Shown: piece by piece, positions 19,435-25,607 of the stretch
Layout: each line of letters opens with the position of its first letter
Numbering within the stretch: the stretch's first letter is position 1
Translations under genes and position numbers: made by a program
Notes under the pieces: model-generated
Told to the model about the DNA's origin: nothing
Databases searched by the model: none
Seen by the model: the letters and a program-made list of their open reading frames with translations, nothing else
Assembly (NCBI GenBank): GCA_046350295.1
Contig: JAXMAR010000047.1
Span: 1-54,802, forward strand
From: JAXMAR01 sp046350295
GTDB lineage: Bacteria; Planctomycetota; Planctomycetia; Gemmatales; Gemmataceae
DNA length: 54,802 bases
Direction: 5' to 3'

Positions 19435-19635
19435 AGCCCCAAAGGGGCGGGCAGCCAATAGCCAGGGGCGTGAGCCCCTGGAGAGCAGGGCGACGCGGTT
19501 GCCCAAGCCCCGGAGGGGCGAAAGTGCCGCAGCCGATACGCTGTCTCTGCCGCCCTTTCAGGGCTCGGAGTCGCGCGACGGCGCTGTCCCAGGGGCTGAC
19601 GCCCCTGGCTATTGGCTGCCCGCCCCGTTGGGGCT
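19435..19635. repeat. Large inverted repeat (planctomycete palindromic element)
   Basis: Arms of 47 bases, 19435-19481 and 19589-19635, are inverted copies with only two or three differences (agccccaaaggggcgggcag ... gccaggggcgtgagcccctg). The centre holds smaller gccccggaggggcg-type palindromes. It lies just after amrB and before the DUF1080 gene and could form a very stable hairpin at the end of the amrB transcript. Translations of it (QPQRGGQPIARGVSPW) appear as spurious open frames. Confidence 0.85.
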
Positions 19636-19674
19636 CAAGCCAGGCCACATTCCATGGTAGCTTCGGAGCCTCCT

Positions 19675-20295
19675 ATGTCTCGCGTTGTCATTTTGGCTTT
19701 TCTCGGCTTACTTCCCGGCGCGGCGCGGGCCCAGGAGGTCGGTCCCGAAGAAAAGAAGGAGGGCTTCGTCTCTCTCTTCAACGGCAAAGACCTCAGCGGC
19801 TGGACGTATCTCGGCAAGGGGGATGGAACGTTTTCCGTCAAAGAGGGGGCCATTCACTACAAGGGCGGCAACGGCTGGCTTTGTTACACGGAGAAGGAGT
19901 TCCCCGATTTCGAGCTGCGGATCGAATTCAAGCTCATCAAGAAAGGGGGCGACGGCGGCATCTTCTTCCGCGCCTCGAAGGACGCCAAGGGGGGCGCCAA
20001 CTGGCCGGGCCAGCGCTACGAGCTCCAGGTCAAGGACTACGCCGAGCAGGCCCGGCTCTGGAACCTGCCTTACAAGCTGGACAAGGAACGGGTGGCGAAA
20101 GTCCGCAAAGCGCTGGGGGAATGGGAGACCTATCGCCTCATCGTCGATGGTCCGCGCGTCGAGGTTCATCTCAACGGCGGGCTGGTAACCACGTCCGACG
20201 GGGCGAAGCGGCGCGAGCCCGCCTTCGTCGGTCTCCAGGCTGAAGGAGGCGAGCAGGCGTTCCGTAACCTGCGCATCCGCGTCCTCAAGAAATGA
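19675..20295 (+). CDS. Secreted DUF1080 protein (3-keto-disaccharide hydrolase-like)
   Basis: A 206-residue protein starting MSRVVILAFLGLLPGAARAQ, a signal peptide. The mature part is one DUF1080 (LamG-like jelly-roll) domain: FVSLFNGKDLSGWTYLGKGD, then FPDFELRIEFKL, GGDGGIFFRAS, YELQVKDYAEQA and the end GGEQAFRNLRIRVLKK. Planctomycetes have many paralogues. Some DUF1080 members hydrolyse 3-keto-glycosides, but a catalytic activity cannot be assigned from this sequence. The start is supported by GGAG upstream. The preceding palindrome (19435-19635) is not part of the gene. Confidence 0.88.
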   Translation: MSRVVILAFLGLLPGAARAQEVGPEEKKEGFVSLFNGKDLSGWTYLGKGDGTFSVKEGAIHYKGGNGWLCYTEKEFPDFELRIEFKLIKKGGDGGIFFRASKDAKGGANWPGQRYELQVKDYAEQARLWNLPYKLDKERVAKVRKALGEWETYRLIVDGPRVEVHLNGGLVTTSDGAKRREPAFVGLQAEGGEQAFRNLRIRVLKK

Positions 20296-20505
20296 AACCG
20301 ATCCGTCCTTTGTGCCAGGGCGCCTGGCGCCGGGCGCCATTTCTTCCGGCAGCCGGATTCGGACCGCGGCCTCACGCCGGCGCCGACGCTGCACGCCATC
20401 CGTTTCCGCGATAACGACTTGCGCCACACTCGCGGCGCCGGTCGTCCCGTGGCCCGAAACTTGCTTGGCTCCCGCAAGCCCAAAAACGGCTCCCACGGAG
20501 ACGCT

Positions 20506-21363
20506 ATGTACACCGAAGCGATCAACACCCTCGCCGGCCAGGCCGTCGCGAAGCTCGAAGGCCAGCGCCGCTCCCTGGCCGCTCACTTCATCCGCTCGAT
20601 GCTGGCCGGCATGTATGTCGGGGCGGCCATCGTCCTCATCTTCACCGTCGGCGGCACGCTATCGAGAGAGGCGCCCGGCGTGGTACGGATGGCGATGGGC
20701 ATCTGCTTCGGCGGCGCCCTGACGATCGTCGTCTTCGCCGGCTCCGAGCTGTTCACGGGCAGCAACCTCGTTCTCACCCTCGGCGTCTTCACCAGGAAGG
20801 CGACCTGGCGCGACCTCCTCGCCAACTGGGGCTGGACCTGGCTCGGCAACCTGGCGGGGAGCGTCTTGCTGGCGTACATGGCCGTCGAATCCGGCGTCTT
20901 GAGCGTGGAGCCGGTGACGGGCTTCATCAACGGCCTGTGCGAGCGCAAGATGAACATCCCGTGGGAGCAGCTCCTCCTCCGCGCCATCCTCGCCAACTGG
21001 TTCGTCTGCCTCGGCGTCTGGATGGCGGCCCGCATCAAGAGCGAGACCGCGCGCGTCCTCATGATCTGGTGGTGCATGTTCACCTTCATCACCAGCGGCT
21101 ACGAGCATTCGATCGCCAACATGTGCGGCCTGCTGCTCGGCATCCTGTTGCCGCACAGCGAAGCGGTGACCTGGGGAGGCTACTGGTACAACATCAGCCT
21201 GGCGACGGTCGGCAATATCATCGGCGGCGCGGTGTTCGTCGGCTGCATGTACTGGGTCGGTAGTCCGAAGGCGCGCGCCCAAGCGGAAGAGAGCGCGGCG
21301 AAGGATGGGCCGGTCCTCGTGAACGGGCAACCGGGCGTCGAGCTGGAGGCGGCGCGAAGCTGA
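20506..21363 (+). CDS. Formate/nitrite transporter family protein
   Basis: A 285-residue membrane protein of the FocA/NirC family, which forms pentameric channels for formate, nitrite or related small anions. Six hydrophobic segments are visible, with family motifs such as AGMYVGAAIVLIFTVGG, GSELFTGSNLVLTLG, NWGWTWLGNLAGSVLLAYM and ANWFVCLGVWMA. SGYEHSIANM carries the conserved pore His region. The start at 20506 has GGAG upstream, and the open extension to 20419 is non-membrane. Substrate cannot be told from this sequence. A hairpin (21375-21382 with 21392-21399) follows the stop. Confidence 0.9.
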   Translation: MYTEAINTLAGQAVAKLEGQRRSLAAHFIRSMLAGMYVGAAIVLIFTVGGTLSREAPGVVRMAMGICFGGALTIVVFAGSELFTGSNLVLTLGVFTRKATWRDLLANWGWTWLGNLAGSVLLAYMAVESGVLSVEPVTGFINGLCERKMNIPWEQLLLRAILANWFVCLGVWMAARIKSETARVLMIWWCMFTFITSGYEHSIANMCGLLLGILLPHSEAVTWGGYWYNISLATVGNIIGGAVFVGCMYWVGSPKARAQAEESAAKDGPVLVNGQPGVELEAARS

Positions 21364-21374
21364 CACGCACGCCG

Positions 21375-21399
21375 GGTCCGAGCGCCGGCGACTCGGACC
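21375..21399 (+). terminator. Possible terminator hairpin after the transporter gene
   Basis: ggtccgag (21375-21382) pairs perfectly with ctcggacc (21392-21399) across a nine-base loop, 11 bases after the transporter stop. No T-tract follows, so it would be a weak intrinsic terminator at best. Confidence 0.35.
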
Positions 21400-21470
21400 G
21401 ATCGATGCACGCCTGCGTGCCGTGAGCTAAGCTTTGCTGTCGTGAGCTCGCATCGGCGCGGAGAGCGGTC

Positions 21471-21680
21471 ATGGAGCCCGGGATACCCAGGTGGATGTGG
21501 TGGGGAGGCGCGGCAGTCGGGTCCGCCCTCGTGTTTGCCGCGGTTTACTTCATGTGCAGTCAGCCGGTCGGCAACATCGAGGACCGGGCGCGGTCGATGC
21601 GCTACTATCCGCCGGTGCGCTATTACCATCCGGCGCCGTTGAGCAGGCCGCTGCCGGCCCCGGGGCGCGGACGGCGTTGA
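21471..21680 (+). CDS. Small single-pass membrane protein
   Basis: A 69-residue protein starting MEPGIPRWMWWGGAAVGSAL with one hydrophobic segment (about 10-29) and a Pro/Arg/Tyr-rich tail (RYYPPVRYYHPAPLSRPLP). A GGAGAG ribosome-binding site lies six bases before the ATG. No family recognised. It converges on the lipoprotein gene that ends at 21691. Confidence 0.55.
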   Translation: MEPGIPRWMWWGGAAVGSALVFAAVYFMCSQPVGNIEDRARSMRYYPPVRYYHPAPLSRPLPAPGRGRR

Positions 21681-21690
21681 CGCGAGCCGT

Positions 21691-22107
21691 TCACGATTCA
21701 AATTCGACCTTGGCGCTCTCGATGTGCCAGGCGTCCCCTTTCCTGATGACACGATAGCGGCTGCCGCGGCCGTCCATGCCGTTGCTGACGCCAGCGGCAA
21801 GCTCGGCGACGGCGCCGGTGAGCCATTTCAGGCTGTGGAAGCTGACGCGATTCGCCTTGCCGCGCACGGGGGCCTTGGAGCCGGGCTCGAGGTCGGGCCA
21901 GCGCATTTTGAGCCGCTTGAGCAGGTCCGGCGCCGGGTCGACGCCATCGACGAAGACGTAGAAGGCCTCCCCTTTTCCGGCGCCTTTCAATTCCTCCAGC
22001 AACACCGCTTCATAGATCGCCGCCGGATCTTTGTCCTTGGCGTCGTCGGCGCCGCTGCAGCCGGCCGCGAAAAGCGGCACAACCGCCAGAAGGAAGCATG
22101 GACGCAT
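21691..22107 (-). CDS. Putative lipoprotein of unknown function
   Basis: A 138-residue protein starting MRPCFLLAVVPLFAAGCSGAD. The FAAGC lipobox predicts lipid attachment at Cys17 and signal peptidase II processing. The rest contains GKGEAFYVFVDGVDPAPDLL and ends with a beta-rich segment (YRVIRKGDAWHIESAKVEFE). No family recognised. The 5' end overlaps by about 98 bases the repeat-derived 3' end of the kinase gene on the same strand, in another frame. Confidence 0.7.
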   Translation of the reverse strand: MRPCFLLAVVPLFAAGCSGADDAKDKDPAAIYEAVLLEELKGAGKGEAFYVFVDGVDPAPDLLKRLKMRWPDLEPGSKAPVRGKANRVSFHSLKWLTGAVAELAAGVSNGMDGRGSRYRVIRKGDAWHIESAKVEFES

Positions 22108-23251
22108 GGGTCGCTCTCATCGTCTGGATCAGCGTGCGTGATTCGGCAGTAGGTCCGGCGAGCCGAGCCGGACCGGGCGTGAACACTCGCGAAACCGTCA
22201 TCTTCCCGTCCGGCCCCGCTCGGCTCGCGGGGCCTACTTGCTGCCGAATCCCGCATGGGGCGCCATCAAACAAAAGACGAGTCGAACGCGGCGGCGGTTT
22301 CCCGGTGGCGGCGGTTTCCCGGGTGGCGGCGAGGGCTTGTTCAAGGGCTTTTTCGAGGCCGGCCGCGTCCTGGTAGCGGTCCTCCGGGCTCTTGGCGAGA
22401 CAGCGCAGGATGACCCGTTCGAGATCCGGGGGGATGTCGGCCCGGACTTGCGAGGGCGCCGTCACTTCGTCGCGGGCATGGGCGATGAGGAGTTCCAGCG
22501 AGTGCTGCCGCTCGAACGGGGGCCGGCCGGTCAGCAGCGCGTAAGCGACGGCGCCGAGAGAATAGATGTCGCTACGGCAGTCGGCGGGCCGGCCGCAAGC
22601 TTGCTCGGGGGACATGAAGAGGGGCGTGCCGGAGATGGCGCCGTCTTGCGTGAGTCGCTCCGAGGTCGATTCGGCGCGGGGCTTGACCAGACCGAAGTCG
22701 AGGAGCTTGACGAGGTCCCGGCCGTCGCGCTCGACGAGGAAGAGGTTGGCGGGCTTGATGTCGCGATGGACAAGGCCCTGAGCATGGGCGGCGGCGAGAC
22801 CGCGGCAGGCCTGGCGAACAAGGTCAATGACGCGGTCGACCGGGAGGGGTCCGGCGCGCTCGATGAGCTCTTCGAGGTCCAGGCCGGGGAGGTATTCCAT
22901 GGCGTAGAAGCAGGCGCCGTCGTCGGTTTGGCCGTGGTCGAAGATGGCGACGACGTTGGGATGGGAGGCGTGGGAGGCGAGGCGGGCCTCGCGCTCGAAG
23001 CGGGCCCGAAGCCGCGGGTCAGCGGCGTGCTCGGGTCGCAGGATCTTGACGGCGCAGAGCAGCCCGCGCGGACAATACTCGGCGAGGTAGACGTCTCCCA
23101 TGCCGCCTGAGCCGAGCGGCCGGAGAAGGCGATAGGGGCCGAGAGCGCGCGGCGTCGAAGGCGTGGACCGCGCGGGATACGCGCCGGCTACCTGGGCGAG
23201 CGTGTCGCGTTCCGAAAAATCCAGGGGTGTTTGCTTGAGCTGGCTGTTCAT
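22010..23251 (-). CDS. Hanks-type Ser/Thr protein kinase with repeat-derived C-terminus
   Basis: A 413-residue protein. The kinase domain (about residues 38-300) is complete: Gly loop LGSGGMGDVY, Lys in CAVKIL, catalytic loop VHRDIKPANLFL, LLDFGLVKP, GTPLFMSPEQ and RPPFERQ. It therefore looks active. No transmembrane segment follows. From about residue 325 the frame runs through a palindromic repeat (22140-22250) and translates it as QQVGPASRAGPDGK ... TPGPARLAGPTAES, then overlaps the downstream lipoprotein gene. The native end was probably lost when the repeat inserted. The start at 23251 (MNSQLKQTPLDFSERD) is preferred over 23335. The upstream neighbour is the putative selenoprotein gene, about 100 bases away, same strand. 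Confidence 0.85.
   Translation of the reverse strand: MNSQLKQTPLDFSERDTLAQVAGAYPARSTPSTPRALGPYRLLRPLGSGGMGDVYLAEYCPRGLLCAVKILRPEHAADPRLRARFEREARLASHASHPNVVAIFDHGQTDDGACFYAMEYLPGLDLEELIERAGPLPVDRVIDLVRQACRGLAAAHAQGLVHRDIKPANLFLVERDGRDLVKLLDFGLVKPRAESTSERLTQDGAISGTPLFMSPEQACGRPADCRSDIYSLGAVAYALLTGRPPFERQHSLELLIAHARDEVTAPSQVRADIPPDLERVILRCLAKSPEDRYQDAAGLEKALEQALAATRETAATGKPPPRSTRLLFDGAPCGIRQQVGPASRAGPDGKMTVSRVFTPGPARLAGPTAESRTLIQTMRATHASMLPSGGCAAFRGRLQRRRRRQGQRSGGDL
22140..22250. repeat. Palindromic repeat inside the kinase 3' end
   Basis: gattcggcagtaggtccggc (from 22140) and its continuation gagccgagccggaccggg are mirrored by an imperfect inverse copy ending gccgaatc at 22250 (arms about 22140-22177 and 22206-22250). 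It lies within the kinase reading frame, which makes it an example of a repeat that became coding. Confidence 0.7.
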
Positions 23252-23351
23252 ATGCGCCTCCGACCATGGGTCGAACGAGGCGCGACGAAATCGACAGGCG
23301 AACCAAATTCTGTCAAGGTGCAGGACGGGCCGCATGCGGAGGCGGAAATGG

Positions 23352-24536
23352 TCAATCGCTGAGCAGCTTCTCCAGAGCCTCGTCGATGGCTTTGGGGCCG
23401 GGGGCGCCGAGCCATTTGTGGCGGATCACGCCCTTGCGATCCAGGATGTAGAGCGTGGGAGTGGCGGAGAGGTTCCACCGCAGGCAGATGGGGCCTTGGC
23501 CGAGGGGGCCGGGGTCGGCGAAGGTGCGCCAGGGGAGGTTCTCTTTGTCGACGGCGGCTTTGAGCTGCTTGACGTTGTAGCCGTTGACGCTGACGCCGAT
23601 GAGGGCGAAGGGCTTGTCTTTCAGGTTCTTGACGAGCGACCGCTCGTGGGGCCATTGGCCGCGTCAGGTGAGTCACTGCTGATGCCAGAAGTCGAGGAGG
23701 ACGACCTTGCCGCGGTAGTCGCTGAGCTTGAAGCGTTTGCCGTCCTGGTCGATGCCTTCGATGTCAGGGGCTTCCTTGCCGACGCTGAGGTGGCGGATCT
23801 CGAAGAGTTCGGCCTTGGTTCGGGCGCCGATGGTGGCGCCGTCGATCTTGATGTCGCCGTACTTTTCGGCGGCGCGTTCGAAGAGGGCTTCGGCTTCGGC
23901 GGCGGCCTTGGCGCGATCCTGTCGTCTCAACTCGTCGAGGTAGTCCTTGCCGAAGAGGTCGGCGAACTCCTTGGCGGCGTCGGGCTGCTCGTTGACGAGG
24001 TCGAGGCGCTGCAAGCGGTTGGCGAGGAAATGGGCGAGGGAGAGGCAGGCCTGGGCCTGGACCTCGCGATGCGGATTCATGTCGAGGACGGCGCGGAGGA
24101 AGGTCTCGTACTCCTTGCAGAAGCCGAAGGCGATGCGCTGGCAGACAGGGCCGAGCTTGTCGCTCTGGATGTGGTCGCGCTGGAGGAGGGCGAAGGCGCG
24201 GGGGCGGGCGGGGTCGTCGCCGACGAGGGTGGCGGGCCACATGTTGTTGACCTGCCGGACGGCTTGCATCAAGGCGTCCAGGGCGATGGGGTCCTTGGGA
24301 TGGTTCTCGGCGAGTTCGACGAACTTGAGGGCGAGCTTGCTGCGATGCTTGTAGACCTGGCCGACGAACTTGAGGCGTTCTTCGTCGGTCAGGACGGCGC
24401 CGCTGGAGGAGGCGCGGTCGTATTCCTTGCGGAGGGCTTGGAATTGCTCGGCGGGGGTGGGCTTGTCCTGGGCTCCTGTTCGAGGGGGAGCGAAGACGAG
24501 CAGGGAAAGCGTGATCGCGCCTACAGATCGTCCCAT
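23352..24536 (-). CDS. Putative UxxU selenoprotein: secreted TlpA/redoxin-type thioredoxin-fold protein with two in-frame TGA codons
   Basis: The conventional frame runs from ATG at 24536 (MGRSVGAITLSLLVFAPPRT, signal peptide) for 287 codons and ends FWHQQ at TGA 23675-23673. In the same frame the sequence continues: TGA, Leu, Thr, TGA (23666-23664), RGQWPHERSLV, ALIGVSVNGYN, LRWNLSATPTLYILDRKGVI and a true stop at 23354-23352. The total is 394 residues. In TlpA-type proteins the motif after DFW is three residues, Cys, two residues, Cys, four residues, Pro. Here the spacing is identical with TGA at both Cys positions, giving a UxxU motif. The cis-Pro (TPT) and the fold downstream are intact. 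The N-terminal 200 residues are helical, followed by GKEAPDIEGIDQDGKRFKLS, a redoxin start. A SECIS-like hairpin follows the second TGA. Translation needs SelA/B/C/D from elsewhere. Alternative: a double nonsense mutation, unlikely at exactly these two positions. Confidence 0.85.
23632..23647 (-). promoter_or_regulatory. SECIS-like hairpin downstream of the two TGA codons
   Basis: In the mRNA sense, ACGAGC and GCUCGU form a perfect six-base-pair stem closed by a GGUC loop. The loop begins 22 nt after the second UGA and 31 nt after the first. Bacterial SECIS elements lie in the coding region shortly after UGA, with a stem of several base pairs and a small loop containing G and U. The GGUC loop resembles that of the Escherichia coli fdhF element. 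A second small hairpin (GGCC AAU GGCC) lies between. Confidence 0.7.
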
Positions 24537-24653
24537 GGCCGTCTCCCGATTTGGCGCCGGCGAGGGCTGCTATGCGCGAAACCGCAAGCGGACGCGACGC
24601 CGGGGAAGAGATACTTTCGATCTATGACATTGGTGGTGGATTGCCTGCCTTGT

Positions 24654-24866
24654 TCAGTGGGTGGACAACGCAAACGCGGGGAGGTCCAAGAAGCACGAGT
24701 CGGCGAGAGCCTCGTTCTCGTCCGAGGCCAATATCGAGTCGGATCGGAACGGTCCGGACTGGATATCGACGACCCAGAAGCAGCGGCCGAGATCGGCGGC
24801 GAGCGGGGCGCAGACTTCGGCGAGGGAGCGGTAGCCGTTCAGAAGGAGGCCGGTAGCGAGGGGCAT
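24654..24866 (-). CDS. Small hypothetical protein
   Basis: A 70-residue frame starting MPLATGLLLNGYRSLAEVCA and ending CFLDLPAFALSTH. Contains FWVVDIQSGPFRSDSILASD. No signal peptide or family recognised, and the ribosome-binding site is weak. Codon use looks coding-like. It lies between the selenoprotein gene and a divergent two-gene unit at 24958. Confidence 0.4.
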   Translation of the reverse strand: MPLATGLLLNGYRSLAEVCAPLAADLGRCFWVVDIQSGPFRSDSILASDENEALADSCFLDLPAFALSTH

Positions 24867-24957
24867 TGGAGTCGCCCGACAGGGAGGCGGCGAGCCGCTT
24901 GGCGCCGGCTGCCGACGCGTCTTATGATAACGCTGTGCTTCCGTAAGGAGAACGATC

Positions 24958-25209
24958 ATGCTGAAATCAGTCCAAGCCATCAACCGGGAGGTGGCCAAGA
25001 AGCTGATCGAGGACAGCCGCGTCAATCCGCGCTCTCCCTACAAGGGCAAGTTCGTCGGCATCGCGAATGGCCAGGTGGTCGTTATTGCCGACAACTGGGA
25101 CGATCTGGCTCGCCAACTGCGCCAAGCGGAGCCGGACCCGAGCAAGACGTTTGGCGTGGAAATCGATCGTGACTACGCTGCCGTTCAGGAGATTTGGAGG
25201 CTGACCTGA
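24958..25209 (+). CDS. DUF5678-like small protein
   Basis: An 83-residue protein with the pattern YKGKFVGIANGQVVVIADNW, then DDLARQLRQAEPDPSKTFGV and a C-terminal IDRDYAAVQEIW, which matches the DUF5678 type (a short beta-rich domain found beside aspartic protease-like genes). AGGAGAACG precedes the ATG. The stop overlaps the start of the next gene (TGATG), so the two are translationally coupled. Confidence 0.75.
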   Translation: MLKSVQAINREVAKKLIEDSRVNPRSPYKGKFVGIANGQVVVIADNWDDLARQLRQAEPDPSKTFGVEIDRDYAAVQEIWRLT

Positions 25210-25607
25210 TGCCCCTTGCCAAGTGGCCTCTGCTCAACAATCGGCCGGTAATCCAGATTACTCTGAAGTTTGCCCAAGGTGGCCACCAAATCGTTCGGAA
25301 TCTACTGGCGGACACGGGCGCCGGGAATTCACAGGCGGGGTTCGAACTCCTCCTGGATGAACAGGACTGCCTGTTGTCCGGAGCGAATCCGTTGCAAGAT
25401 GTCGTTCTCGGCGGCGCCTATGTCGGCTCCTTTCCCGCGTACCTTTTTCAAGTCGAGATACCCGCTCTCGGCTTCGCCAAAGCGATTCCGGCGGTGGGCG
25501 TCTAAACGACGCCTGCCGGCTTCGATGGAATCGCCTGTTTTCCCTTCCTTAACCGTTTCAACGACGGCAACCTTGGCGATCCAACTGGGTTCGCTCTCCA
25601 ACTCTGA
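25209..25607 (+). pseudogene. Retropepsin-like (clan AA) aspartic protease, interrupted by an in-frame TAA
   Basis: The start MPLAKWPLLNNRPVIQITLK at 25209 overlaps the preceding stop. The motif LLADTGAGNS at about residues 33-42 is the D-T/S-G active site of single-domain retropepsin-like proteases, which act as dimers. The frame stops at TAA 25503-25505 after AIPAVGV, but continues in the same frame with PAGFDGIACFPFLNRFNDGN and ends LQL at 25605-25607. The downstream part fits the family's C-terminal hydrophobic motif, so the TAA interrupts the domain. Either a nonsense mutation or an error. The truncated product of 98 residues would lack the last strand. DUF5678 protein plus aspartic protease looks like a conserved small pair. 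Confidence 0.65.

Noticed and set aside
18087..19442. A 451-codon minus-strand open frame
   Set aside because: Antisense of amrB, which has well-conserved MEMO motifs.
19416..20243. A plus-strand frame covering the inverted repeat and the DUF1080 gene
   Set aside because: Its start lies in the palindromic repeat and its body is an off-frame reading of the DUF1080 gene.
23248..23676. A minus-strand frame beginning MTHLTRPMAPRAV after the first TGA
   Set aside because: It is the off-frame reading of the selenoprotein's C-terminal half. The in-frame reading keeps the thioredoxin fold.
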